DNA of 64,000 bases from Chloroflexota bacterium. Its GTDB lineage: Bacteria > Chloroflexota > Anaerolineae > Anaerolineales > Villigracilaceae. The stretch spans positions 62,001 through 126,000 of the forward strand of contig JACAEM010000013.1 of assembly GCA_013388855.1 (NCBI GenBank), given 5' to 3'. Every line of letters begins with the position of its first letter. The stretch's first letter is position 1. A program made the translations under genes and the position numbers. Below, piece by piece: positions 34,267-42,168 of the stretch. Below the pieces are notes generated by a model that saw nothing but the letters and a program-made list of their open reading frames with translations, did not search any database and had not been told where the DNA came from.

Positions 34267-34399
34267 TCATAAACAGCGAGAGCACCATCGAGAGCACCAG
34301 TATGATGGAAAATATGGCGAACAAGATTTGTGCCAGGCTGGGCTTTTGCGCCGCGGCATTTTTTGATTGTTTGTTGTTCCTAAAATTTTTGTCCTTCAT
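34259..34399 (-). CDS. 46-aa single-helix membrane peptide
   Basis: This short ORF begins at the ATG 34399 (MKDKNFRNNKQSKNAAAQK...) and stops at 34259. The first 22 residues are strongly basic. The rest forms one hydrophobic helix (about 24-44, ...IFSIILVLSMVLSLF). It starts 13 bases after the response regulator stop and overlaps the sulfatase-like ATG by 8 bases, so it fits the operon exactly. I do not recognise a family. Lys/Asn-rich N-terminus plus one helix suggests a small regulatory or anchoring peptide, by inference only. Confidence 0.6.
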   Translation of the reverse strand: MKDKNFRNNKQSKNAAAQKPSLAQILFAIFSIILVLSMVLSLFMNV

Positions 34400-34412
34400 T
34401 CCTTACTCGCAT

Positions 34413-34790
34413 TCATAACATATGATTGGAAAAGGCGATTTCCATTGCCTTCTCAAGTTCTTCAATTGTTACAGGTTTCGTCACATAGGCGTCCGCACCC
34501 AGCGCCAGGGCTTTATCCACTGTGATGTCGGCGGCTTCTGAGGAAAGCATGACAATCGGAATATCCTTCGATTCGGGTCTCCGGCGCAGGAATTCGACCA
34601 TATCCAGTCCCGAAACCTCCGGCATGTTGATGTCCAGGACGAGTAATTCCGGTCGTTGTCCACTGAGGAGTCTTTGAACCGCCAGGCGGACATTGTGGAA
34701 CGAAGTCACGTCGCAGTCGAGCATCTTCAGCATCAATCCCACGGCGCGCGTCATCTCTTCATCGTCGTCAACAACCCAGATTCGTTTCAT
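34413..34790 (-). CDS. Stand-alone response regulator receiver
   Basis: A 125-aa CheY-like domain with no output domain. The acidic triad is in VVDDDEEM; the phospho-acceptor Asp (about 53) is in LLVLDINMPEVSG; Ser/Thr is in VMLSSEA; and Lys (about 105) is in YVTKPVTIEELEKA. No histidine kinase is adjacent, so the partner is encoded elsewhere or the output is by protein contact. It overlaps the uvrC stop by ATGA and precedes the 46-aa peptide and the sulfatase-like gene. Confidence 0.93.
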   Translation of the reverse strand: MKRIWVVDDDEEMTRAVGLMLKMLDCDVTSFHNVRLAVQRLLSGQRPELLVLDINMPEVSGLDMVEFLRRRPESKDIPIVMLSSEAADITVDKALALGADAYVTKPVTIEELEKAMEIAFSNHML

Positions 34791-36649
34791 TCCAAATGTT
34801 CCTTGATGGATCGAGCCGCATCCGTGGAGACTACCGCCTGGAGTTCCTCCAGCGAAGCGTCCCTAATCTTATCCACAGAACCGAAATGTTTCAAGAGGGC
34901 TTTCCGCCGCGCCGGGCCAATGCCCGGGATCGAATCCAGGATCGACGCCATGCCCAGTTTCTGTCGTTTTCTGCGGTGTGCAGTGATCCCATAGCGGTGC
35001 GCCTCGTCGCGGATGCGCTGAACGAGATATAACCCCTGGGAATGGCGCGGCAACAGCAGCGAATCCGACCTGTGTGGGAAGAAGATTTCCTCTTGTTGCT
35101 TAGCGAGTCCAACCACCGGAACTTTATCCGCCAACTCAAATTTTTCAAGGACTTGGACGGCACGTCCCAATTGACCCTTGCCGCCATCGATGATGACGAG
35201 GTCCGGCAGGAAGGAAAACGACGCGTCCGGTTTGGATCCGGGGGCTGATCCCGTTTCCTGTGCCGCCCGCCACCGTCGGAAGCGCCGCGTGAGCATCTCC
35301 TCCATCGAGGCGAAATCATCCGGCGCGCCGACCACGCTCTCGATATTGAACTTGCGATAGAGTTTCTTGTCCGGTACGCCTTGCGTGAAGACCACCATCG
35401 CGCCGATGATGGCTGTCCCTTGCGTGTTCGAGATGTCGTAACATTCGATGCGGTTGGGCGGTTCCTTCAAGTGCAGCGCCTGCTGTAGCTCTGACAGTGC
35501 CTGTTCCTGTTTGTGAGTGTCTGCCTGCCACTGTGCCCGCAGTGCGGAGAGGGTCTCGTTGGCGTTTTCGGTTGCCATTTGCACCAGTTCGCGCGGTTGT
35601 CCCTCCCTGGGAACGAAAAACTCCACCTTCTCACCGCCGCGTTTCGATCTCAGCCATTGACCGATAATCTTTCTTTCCTCGATCTCCTGAGGCAGCATGA
35701 CCTGTTCAGGGATGGTGGCGGCTTCGGTATAGAACTGCGTAATGAATTGTTCCATCACCTCGGCGTCGGCGGCATCCTCCGTCCCTTCGAGGATGAAGTA
35801 TTCGCGCCCAATCAGTTTGCCGCCGCGGATGAAAAATACCTGTACGCAGGCTTCCCCGTCGCTGCGCGCCATGGCGAGCACATCCGAATCCTTGTAATCA
35901 GACGCAAAGACGATCTTTTGCCGCTCGATGATGGATTGAATGGCTTTCAGTTGGTCACGGAGAGCGGCGGCTTTCTCGAAGCGAAGTTCCTCTGAAGCCT
36001 TTTCCATTTCTGTTTGCAGGCGTGTGACGATCCCCTCGCTGTGTCCACTCAGGAAATCCATCATATCGGAGATCATTTGGCGGTATCCCGCCTGGGTGAC
36101 GGCTCCGATACAGGGAGCGGTACACAGTTTGATGTCGTAGTAAAGACACGCCCGTTTGTCCGTGCCGGTGATCTCGCGGTCACAGGTCAGGTAGGGAAAG
36201 ACTTTCCGTAGCACATCCAGCGTCTGATAGACTGCCCACGCGGAGGTGTAGGGACCGAAGTAGTGCGCGCCGTCCTCCGTCATTTGGCGCGTGACGGTGA
36301 CTTTGGGGTACGGTTCATTCCAGTGAATTTTGATGTAGGGATAGCGTTTGTCATCCTTGAGCCGGACGTTGTATTTGGGGCGATGTTTCTTGATGAGGTT
36401 CATTTCGAGGATGAACGCCTCGAGTTCCGAACCGACAACAATCCACTCGATATCCGCAATTTCGCGCACGAGACGGCGCGTCTTGTTATCATGGCTGGCA
36501 TCCGCGTGGAAATAGGACCTCACGCGATTCTTCAGGTTGATTGCCTTGCCGACGTAAATGATTGTCCCATCGTTGTTCTTCATCAGGTAACAACCGGGTT
36601 TCAGGGGGAGTGTGGCAAGGATGCTTTGGAGTTTCTCTGAGATTTCCAT
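34787..36649 (-). CDS. uvrC: UvrABC excinuclease subunit C
   Basis: A 620-aa protein that makes both incisions in nucleotide excision repair. Its domains are the N-terminal GIY-YIG nuclease (PGCYLMKNNDGTIIYVGKAINLKNR split over about 18-42), UVR motif (about 200-235, LRFEKAAALRDQLKAI), the RNase H-like endonuclease (about 370-540, IECYDISNTQG...LVIIDGGKGQLG) and C-terminal helix-hairpin-helix (DSIPGIGPARRKALLKHFGS). The ATG at 36649 lies 8 bases after TAAAAT, suggesting a leaderless start; six further upstream codons are not homologous. It heads a four-gene operon. Confidence 0.97.
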   Translation of the reverse strand: MEISEKLQSILATLPLKPGCYLMKNNDGTIIYVGKAINLKNRVRSYFHADASHDNKTRRLVREIADIEWIVVGSELEAFILEMNLIKKHRPKYNVRLKDDKRYPYIKIHWNEPYPKVTVTRQMTEDGAHYFGPYTSAWAVYQTLDVLRKVFPYLTCDREITGTDKRACLYYDIKLCTAPCIGAVTQAGYRQMISDMMDFLSGHSEGIVTRLQTEMEKASEELRFEKAAALRDQLKAIQSIIERQKIVFASDYKDSDVLAMARSDGEACVQVFFIRGGKLIGREYFILEGTEDAADAEVMEQFITQFYTEAATIPEQVMLPQEIEERKIIGQWLRSKRGGEKVEFFVPREGQPRELVQMATENANETLSALRAQWQADTHKQEQALSELQQALHLKEPPNRIECYDISNTQGTAIIGAMVVFTQGVPDKKLYRKFNIESVVGAPDDFASMEEMLTRRFRRWRAAQETGSAPGSKPDASFSFLPDLVIIDGGKGQLGRAVQVLEKFELADKVPVVGLAKQQEEIFFPHRSDSLLLPRHSQGLYLVQRIRDEAHRYGITAHRRKRQKLGMASILDSIPGIGPARRKALLKHFGSVDKIRDASLEELQAVVSTDAARSIKEHLE

Positions 36650-36690
36650 TGGCGGTGATTTTAACACGGTGTCATAACACTTTCATCAGA

Positions 36691-36718
36691 TTGACTCATC
36701 TATTATTAAGGCTACAAT
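36691..36718 (+). promoter_or_regulatory. Promoter of the orphan RNA
   Basis: TTGACT (36691-36696) and TACAAT (36713-36718) are separated by 16 bases, a good sigma-70 arrangement and the best -35/-10 pair noticed in the window. It points rightward, away from uvrC, and predicts a start near 36725. No convincing protein gene lies downstream on this strand before the terminator. Confidence 0.65.
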
Positions 36719-36724
36719 GAATGG

Positions 36725-36906
36725 AAATCTTTTCAAGAGAGTGGAACGATGAATGGCCAGCCGGTCTCACAGTGGGATTGGGAATGGAGTTCTTGAACCC
36801 TCGGTTAACGAAATCTTCAAACAAATTCAACAAGGGCTGTGAGCCGTTCCCGACCATTGAAAGACAAAACCGCCCCAAGCGCAGTCTCCTGGGGCGGTTT
36901 TGTCTT
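36725..36906 (+). ncRNA. Candidate structured small RNA (about 180 nt)
   Basis: The region has its own promoter and ends in a 17-bp intrinsic terminator. In between, CGGTCTCACAG (36762-36772) pairs with CTGTGAGCCG (36837-36846), with one bulged T. Outside it AATGG (36752-36756) pairs with CCATT (36854-36858). An alternative outer helix, TCTTTTCAA (36728-36736) with TTGAAAGA (36857-36864), would invade the first bases of the terminator. About 64 nt remain as an inner loop. Size and rod-with-bubble layout resemble 6S RNA, but no 6S consensus was verified. Open frames through it run into the terminator and the opposite kinase gene. Confidence 0.5.
36861..36906. terminator. Bidirectional 17-bp terminator
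   Basis: AAGACAAAACCGCCCCA (36861-36877) pairs perfectly with 36890-36906 around a 12-base loop, with A/T flanks on both sides. It ends the candidate RNA on the plus strand and the kinase gene (stop 36919) on the minus strand. Confidence 0.92.
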
Positions 36907-36918
36907 ATTGATAAGCTT

Positions 36919-39003
36919 TTATTCTACTGGAGGTATTCTGTTGGGGCCAATCAGGATGGGGAAATCGGCGAAATACCAGCCATATTCATATGCTTGGGAC
37001 GCGCCACATTCCCCGGCAATCGGTTCGATGATTCCGTCCTTATCGGCATCCACTCCATATTCAAGGTTATTCGTAATCACGGACAACCGCTCGATAATCG
37101 GTTTCATTTCCGGACCAAACGGAGTATCGTTCAATTCCTGCGCCAGAGGCAGGACTTCCTTCGTCCACCCATCCATATTTTGGATGCAGATTTGCATGTT
37201 TGCGCTGAAATTTCGAATATTGGGCGTGGAATCCTCCGCCTCGGCAGAATATTTTGCATGTAAAGCGGTTTCCTGGATGTATCCGAGCCGATCCCCGTTT
37301 TGAAGACTGCCGAACCCATCTCCATCGGCATTGTCGAGAATGCCATCCCCGTCATAGTCTCGGTATAAGCCGCTTTGATCGCCGACAATCAGGTTGATGA
37401 CTTCCTCGGTTCGCTTTCGGACTGTGGCCTCGTCTCCGTTTTCGTACGCTTTCACCATGTACACGAAGTTTGGATCGTTTTGTACATCGCCATTGACGGA
37501 ATAGTTGATATACCGCCCGCTGTAATAAAAGAGGCCGACCATCAGCGCCTCTTCATTCGGCGCGCCAGGGAATGAGACCATGACATGGCGGACGTGAACG
37601 AGCGCCTTGGGGGGAAAGGTCGAGGAATAAACGACCTCTCCGGTTGGCACATTGATTGAAACATCGTCGCGTTCTCTTGTGACCTGTACCTGATTAAAGC
37701 CATCGAGCAGATTTTCATGGTTCGGATCGGTGAATACCAATTGCCCGATACCGCTGGCATCGAAGATGATCTGTCCAATATCTTTCACGATCGTACCATC
37801 ATCACTGATGAGCCATGCTTCATAATGCGTGCCAGTTTCAGGTCCGGCAGTTCCAGTATCTAGCGTGATCGAGACCTTGTCCATGATGTCGCTGACATCA
37901 GAGAAACGCATCCTGCCAACGGGAACATTGGGGTCGGGTGTGGCTGTCGGCGTGTTTGTGTCGATTGGGAAGACAACCCGGAAGAGGAAGAATCCCAAAA
38001 CGAGAAAGATGGTGCCTTCCACGGCGAGTCGTATCCACCGGCGTGAGGGAGGGTCTTCCGGTCTGGGTTTTTCCCCTTGGGCGGCTTGCGTCGCCGCCTG
38101 ACGGGCAAGTTCTGCGATATGCAATGTTCCGGGGGAGACGGTCTGACCGTTGAATATTGCTAAAAACTCGTTTGCCAGCTCGCCGGCGCTGTTATAACGA
38201 AGGGATGGATCCTTGGCGAGGGCGCGGTCCAGCAGTGCTTGTAAATCTGGTGAAATTCCCTTGATGACCGGTGGCGGCTCGTTGATATGTTTCATCAACA
38301 TGCCAAACGTGGTATCTGCCTGAAAGGGAACGCCTCCCGCCAGCATTTCATACAGCATGATACCGAGGGAGTAGATGTCGGTGCGTTTGTCCACTTTTTC
38401 GCCGCGCGACTGCTCCGGGCTCATGTAGGCAGGCGTCCCTGAGACGGAACCAGTCGTCGTGTGCATGGTGGAGTCAAGCAGGCGGACCAGTCCGAAGTCG
38501 GTGAGGGTCGGTTCCACATCCGGTGGGAGCGGTTCATTCAACGTGATCTGTTTGGTGGGGGAACTCAGCAGGACGTTCGCCGGTTTGATGTCCCTGTGGA
38601 TCATACCCTTGCTGTGGGCGTAGTCGAGCGCGCTGGCAATGCCGGTCAGTAGTTGTGCGACAATACCGATGGGGAGCCGCTGTTTGTGCTCGTGTAACGA
38701 TTTGAGGTAGGCGGCAAGCGAAGGTCCGTTGATGTATTCCATCGTCAGACAGGGGGTCTCGTCAACCACGGTGTAGTCCATCATTTGGACAATATTGGGG
38801 TGTTTGAGCTCTGCTATAACCTCCGCTTCACGCTGGAAACGGGCAAGTTGATCCGAGTCTCGCTCGAGCAAGCCTCTCATTACTTTCACAGCGACCAGCC
38901 CAAAAGACTCGTGCGTGCCCGTATATACTTCAGCCATACCCCCGCGGGCAATCAGGTCATTGATATGAACCTTGCCAAGCGTTTTTCCTGCCCAATCTGC
39001 CAT
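36919..39003 (-). CDS. PknB-type Ser/Thr protein kinase with extracellular domain
   Basis: A 694-aa transmembrane kinase. The kinase domain (about 11-290) has a Gly loop at ARGGMAEVYTG, Lys40 in VAVKVM, HRDIKPAN (Asp138), DFG at 169-171 and GTPAYMSPEQSRG. A basic juxtamembrane stretch precedes one helix (327-346). The outside part (350-694) starts with THYEAWLISDDGTI..., resembling the RskA-type anti-sigma beta domain. It also contains EF-hand-like Ca loops (DYDGDGILDNADGDG, about 545-560, and DADKDGIIE). No PASTA repeats are present. The start is fixed by TATAAT 7 bases upstream. Confidence 0.92.
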   Translation of the reverse strand: MADWAGKTLGKVHINDLIARGGMAEVYTGTHESFGLVAVKVMRGLLERDSDQLARFQREAEVIAELKHPNIVQMMDYTVVDETPCLTMEYINGPSLAAYLKSLHEHKQRLPIGIVAQLLTGIASALDYAHSKGMIHRDIKPANVLLSSPTKQITLNEPLPPDVEPTLTDFGLVRLLDSTMHTTTGSVSGTPAYMSPEQSRGEKVDKRTDIYSLGIMLYEMLAGGVPFQADTTFGMLMKHINEPPPVIKGISPDLQALLDRALAKDPSLRYNSAGELANEFLAIFNGQTVSPGTLHIAELARQAATQAAQGEKPRPEDPPSRRWIRLAVEGTIFLVLGFFLFRVVFPIDTNTPTATPDPNVPVGRMRFSDVSDIMDKVSITLDTGTAGPETGTHYEAWLISDDGTIVKDIGQIIFDASGIGQLVFTDPNHENLLDGFNQVQVTRERDDVSINVPTGEVVYSSTFPPKALVHVRHVMVSFPGAPNEEALMVGLFYYSGRYINYSVNGDVQNDPNFVYMVKAYENGDEATVRKRTEEVINLIVGDQSGLYRDYDGDGILDNADGDGFGSLQNGDRLGYIQETALHAKYSAEAEDSTPNIRNFSANMQICIQNMDGWTKEVLPLAQELNDTPFGPEMKPIIERLSVITNNLEYGVDADKDGIIEPIAGECGASQAYEYGWYFADFPILIGPNRIPPVE

Positions 39004-39010
39004 ATGAGAA

Positions 39011-39016
39011 ATTATA
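39011..39016 (-). promoter_or_regulatory. TATAAT -10 box, leaderless kinase start
   Basis: The minus-strand TATAAT ends 7 bases before the kinase ATG (39003). A second TATAAT on the plus strand (39041-39046) drives pncC, so the promoters diverge within 36 bases. Confidence 0.7.
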
Positions 39017-39071
39017 ACCGAGATGTGAGAACATGCCGTGTATAATTTCGAAATTGTAATAAGAGGTTAAT

Positions 39072-39560
39072 GTGAAGGAATCATTGGAAGTCCAAGCAGG
39101 AAGTATTTTGCAGGAGCGCAAGCTCAAACTGGCTTTGGCAGAATCCTGCACAGGCGGGTTGGTGGGAGATCGAATCACGAACGTTTCCGGCTCCTCCGCG
39201 TATTTTTTAGGAGGTGTGGTCGCGTATGCGTACGAGGCAAAGGTTGCCTTGCTGGGAGTCTCCTGGGAAACATTGAATTCCAAGGGCGCGGTCAGCCGCG
39301 AGACGGTGCTGGAGATGGCACACGGGGCGCGGAAAGCCCTGGGGGCGGACATTGCCGTTTCAATCTCAGGGATAGCGGGTCCCGGTGGTGGGACAGCGGA
39401 TAAACCTGTCGGGACAACCTGGGTCGGGCTGGTCGCTGCCGACGGAGAATGGGCAAAACGATTCCATTTCTCCGGGGGGCGCGAGCAGAATAAATCCTCC
39501 GCTGCGGATGCGGCGTTGCAGATGTTGCTCGATTATTTGCTGGGGAATCTAAAAGAGTAA
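39072..39560 (+). CDS. pncC: CinA C-terminal domain / nicotinamide-nucleotide amidase
   Basis: A 162-aa stand-alone CinA-C protein that deamidates NMN to nicotinate mononucleotide in NAD recycling. Diagnostic motifs are LALAESCTGGLVGDRIT near 19-35, SSAYFLGGVVAYAYEAKVALLGV, and SISGIAGPGGGTADKPVGTTWVGL. The N-terminal MoaB-like domain of full-length CinA is absent. The GTG at 39072 has AAGAGG upstream and TATAAT at 39041-39046. It is the only plus-strand protein gene in a long minus-strand region. A hairpin overlaps its stop. Confidence 0.94.
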   Translation: MKESLEVQAGSILQERKLKLALAESCTGGLVGDRITNVSGSSAYFLGGVVAYAYEAKVALLGVSWETLNSKGAVSRETVLEMAHGARKALGADIAVSISGIAGPGGGTADKPVGTTWVGLVAADGEWAKRFHFSGGREQNKSSAADAALQMLLDYLLGNLKE

Positions 39561-39582
39561 GGCGAGATATTCTCCCGCCTTA
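39558..39582. terminator. Hairpin between convergent pncC and LLM genes
   Basis: TAAGGCG (overlapping the pncC stop) pairs with CGCCTTA, extended by AGA/TCT with a small bulge. It lies between two converging stops and could serve both strands, although T-runs are weak. Confidence 0.5.
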
Positions 39583-39586
39583 TCGT

Positions 39587-40585
39587 CTACGCCTGTGCAA
39601 AAGTGTCAATCAACAATTTGAAGTTCCCGCCCACGGGGTACAAGATGGGACAGGTGCAACCGCGCTTCTTGTACTCCTCCACTTTGGCTTTTGCCTCGGC
39701 GGGTGTCCCGGAAGCGGTGATGTGATGAACCAAGTCCTCGGGCACGAGATGCTTCGCTTTGTTGATCTGCTCCTTGGTGGCGGGCCAACCCAAAATGGAC
39801 TGGATCTCGTGGATCACCTCCTGTGAGACACGTGATGCCTTGGCGATGTGCGGCTGCTGGGCAAGATACTGGCAAAGCAGCCCCTTTGTGTAATCGATGG
39901 CTTTATCGTGATCCTCGTCCACCGAGCATACGATGAGCTGCGGGCGGTCGAAATCATCCATTTTGCGCCCTGATTTTTTCAACCCTTTGTCGAGCAGTTC
40001 CAGCGCGTTATCGTTGTACTCTGGAGGGACACAGTAGTTCAGTACCGCGCCATCCGCGATTTCGCCGGTCATTTCCATCATCTGATCCCCGGTCGCGCCG
40101 ATCATAATTGGGACATGGCGCGGTTCGCGCCGACCATGTACCACATCCAATTCGATGCCGTCCACATGATGAAATTCGCCGTGGAATGTGACCCGCTCCA
40201 TATTCAATAGACGGCGAAGCACTTCGACCGTCTCGCGCATGGCAAGGAGAGGTTTCCTGCGATCGATTCCCACGTTTTTTGCCAGCGGGTCCCACCAGGC
40301 GCCGATGCCGCAGATGACGCGATTCGGGGCGAGATCGTCCAGGGTCAGGAATGTCGCGGCGAGCAGACCGATGTTACGCGTCCAGTTGTTAATCACCCCC
40401 GATCCCACCTTGATGCGTTTGGTCACCGCTGCGTACGCCGCCATCGGAACGATGGCATCACGCACCAGGCGCGATTCCGCCTGCCACACGGCTTCAAAGC
40501 CTTTTTCCTCCGCGTACCGGGCGTACTCCAACCCATCCCGCAAATCGTGAGAGTCCTGCAGGTACAACGCGACGCGTTCGGTCAT
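39587..40585 (-). CDS. LLM-class, probably F420-dependent, oxidoreductase
   Basis: A 332-aa luciferase-like TIM-barrel flavin/deazaflavin enzyme, closest in look to methylene-tetrahydromethanopterin reductase-like F420 oxidoreductases. Signatures are [51 protein letters not shown], and [26 protein letters not shown]. It lies directly behind cofC, so use of F420 rather than FMN is strongly suggested by context. The substrate is not predictable. It is probably the last gene of the F420 block. Confidence 0.87.
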   Translation of the reverse strand: MTERVALYLQDSHDLRDGLEYARYAEEKGFEAVWQAESRLVRDAIVPMAAYAAVTKRIKVGSGVINNWTRNIGLLAATFLTLDDLAPNRVICGIGAWWDPLAKNVGIDRRKPLLAMRETVEVLRRLLNMERVTFHGEFHHVDGIELDVVHGRREPRHVPIMIGATGDQMMEMTGEIADGAVLNYCVPPEYNDNALELLDKGLKKSGRKMDDFDRPQLIVCSVDEDHDKAIDYTKGLLCQYLAQQPHIAKASRVSQEVIHEIQSILGWPATKEQINKAKHLVPEDLVHHITASGTPAEAKAKVEEYKKRGCTCPILYPVGGNFKLLIDTFAQA

Positions 40586-40603
40586 GGCATTCTCCTATTC
40601 TGT

Positions 40604-41215
40604 TTAGAAGGTGATGGTTTTTTCCAACTCTCTAATTATCTCAAGGTCTTCCGGCAAGTCAAGGTCCAGCCCCAGTGAAGGCAGGTTGACCACCTCCAAT
40701 CTGGCGCCCGCCGCCCTGACGCGTTCACAGTGGCGTTGGAAGGAATTTTCCCCAAAATCGTATTCGATCAAGCCCGAGGGCGAAATGAGCAAGGCATTCG
40801 TACCTTTCTGATGTCTGTCCGGGGCAATGACCACCACTGGCGGATTTACGGCGCGGTCGATCAGTTCGCGGATATCTTCCGGCGAGATCAATGGCAGATC
40901 GGCAGGAAGGACCAACACACCGCGCGTTGCGTAGACCTGTGCAATCACAGTAGCGCGTTTCAGCGCTGTGTTCAATTGCGGCTGACCGTCTTCGAGCACT
41001 GTCCGCGCGCCATGATTGCGTGCAATCGTCAGCGCATGTGGATCACGGCTGATAACCAGCACTTGCTCGATCTCTTTCAAACCGGTGAGTGTATCAATGG
41101 TATGTCTTAACAGGGATTGGTTGAGTTCCGTTCGTTCGTCTTCCGTTAGTGTTCCAGCGAGACGCGACTTGCCGCGTCGCAACGGTTTTACAGGGACAAT
41201 CGCCCAAAGTGTCAT
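40604..41215 (-). CDS. cofC: CofC/FbiD guanylyltransferase
   Basis: This 203-aa enzyme activates the 2-phospholactate or phosphoenolpyruvate side-chain precursor of F420 with GTP and releases pyrophosphate. Nucleotidyltransferase motifs are AIVPVKPLRRGKSRLAG (about 4-20), VISRDP, and GVLVLPADLPLISPEDI with the metal Asp. APDRHQKGTNALLISP and a C-terminal LGLDLDLPEDL follow. In bacteria with an FbiB-C-like reductase the substrate is usually PEP (FbiD activity); the neighbouring nitroreductase points that way. It overlaps cofD by ATGA. Confidence 0.92.
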   Translation of the reverse strand: MTLWAIVPVKPLRRGKSRLAGTLTEDERTELNQSLLRHTIDTLTGLKEIEQVLVISRDPHALTIARNHGARTVLEDGQPQLNTALKRATVIAQVYATRGVLVLPADLPLISPEDIRELIDRAVNPPVVVIAPDRHQKGTNALLISPSGLIEYDFGENSFQRHCERVRAAGARLEVVNLPSLGLDLDLPEDLEIIRELEKTITF

Positions 41216-42168
41216 ACGTCCACTCCAATAAAGTTCAGTACATCCCTCGCGAGTTGTTTTCTGTCATCATGACTCTTCATCAGCGTATTGGTTACAAGAG
41301 TCCGCATATTCAAACCCCTTACACGTTCTTCGAGTTGCGAATCAACTCTGTCCAACACAAACCCGGACGTCAGTCCGCGATAATGATTAGCCACTGCCAA
41401 TGCTGATGGCTCGATGCCGAGTTCGTTGAACATTTTTGCCGCGGGTCCTTTCACGGTTTGCCCGCCGATGATGGGGGATATGGCTGTAACCGATTTTCCC
41501 TCACCCTTTCGACCCTCCCCCGACAGGAGAAGGGGGTGGTCGAGGGGAATCACCTTCAAAATTGGATCGATGCTCACCCAGGGATTCGACGGGCAGATGA
41601 TCACCGCATCCGCAGACTGGAGCGCCTCACGCGCGCCGGGAGCTGGCTCCGCTATCTCAGCGCCCTCGAACCGGAAGCCTTTGACGCGCGGCTCGCAGCG
41701 TCGATGTACGAAATATTCCTGAAACGCCAGTTCACCATCGTCCGTTTCGACGATGGTTCGCACTGGCTGATCCGACATAGGCAGGACGGTATGTTCCACA
41801 CCCCATGCCCTGCAGAAATCTTTGGTAATTTGGGATAAGGTTTGTCCCTCGCGCAGCCTCCTTGTCCGTTCCAAATGGGTACCAAGGTCCTGGTCGCCCA
41901 GGTTGAACCAACCGGGGCCTCCCAACCTGAACGCGTTCTGAATGACATTCCAGGTTTCGTTCACGCGTCCCCAACCCGTTTCGGGATTTGCCAGCCCGGC
42001 TAATGTGTAACAAACCGTGTCCATGTCGGGGCAGATATATAAACCGTAATGTTCAAAATCATCGCCGGTGTTGACGATAACCGTGAGTTCTTCCGGGGAA
42101 AGGATTTGGGCGAGTCCGTGGACAAGTTTCGCACCGCCGACTCCGCCAGCCAATGCGACGATTTTCAT
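41212..42168 (-). CDS. cofD: 2-phospho-L-lactate (PEP) transferase CofD/FbiA
   Basis: A 318-aa enzyme that transfers the phospholactyl or phosphoenolpyruvyl group from the GDP-activated form to FO, giving F420-0 or dehydro-F420-0. Family signatures are IVALAGGVGGAKLVHGL (1-20), NTGDDFEHYGLYICPDMDTV, LGDQDLGTHLERT, ICPSNPWVSIDPIL, and ISPIIGGQTVKGPAAKMFNELG. About ten extra residues (SGEGRKGEGKS) sit just before the ISPIIGG motif and are encoded by an inverted repeat. The gene overlaps both neighbours by 4 bases. Confidence 0.95.
   Translation of the reverse strand: MKIVALAGGVGGAKLVHGLAQILSPEELTVIVNTGDDFEHYGLYICPDMDTVCYTLAGLANPETGWGRVNETWNVIQNAFRLGGPGWFNLGDQDLGTHLERTRRLREGQTLSQITKDFCRAWGVEHTVLPMSDQPVRTIVETDDGELAFQEYFVHRRCEPRVKGFRFEGAEIAEPAPGAREALQSADAVIICPSNPWVSIDPILKVIPLDHPLLLSGEGRKGEGKSVTAISPIIGGQTVKGPAAKMFNELGIEPSALAVANHYRGLTSGFVLDRVDSQLEERVRGLNMRTLVTNTLMKSHDDRKQLARDVLNFIGVDV
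41510..41542. repeat. Inverted repeat inside cofD
   Basis: CGACCCTCCCCC (41510-41521) and GGGGGTGGTCG (41532-41542) are near-perfect complements around a 10-base loop. The repeat encodes part of an insertion in CofD relative to the family pattern. A similar CCCCC-rich palindrome-like stretch lies in moeA at 56771-56797. Confidence 0.5.

Noticed and set aside
36721-37263. Plus-strand open frame starting MEIFSREW
   Set aside because: It runs through a 17-bp terminator and then antisense to the kinase gene; the 5' part is better explained as a structured RNA.
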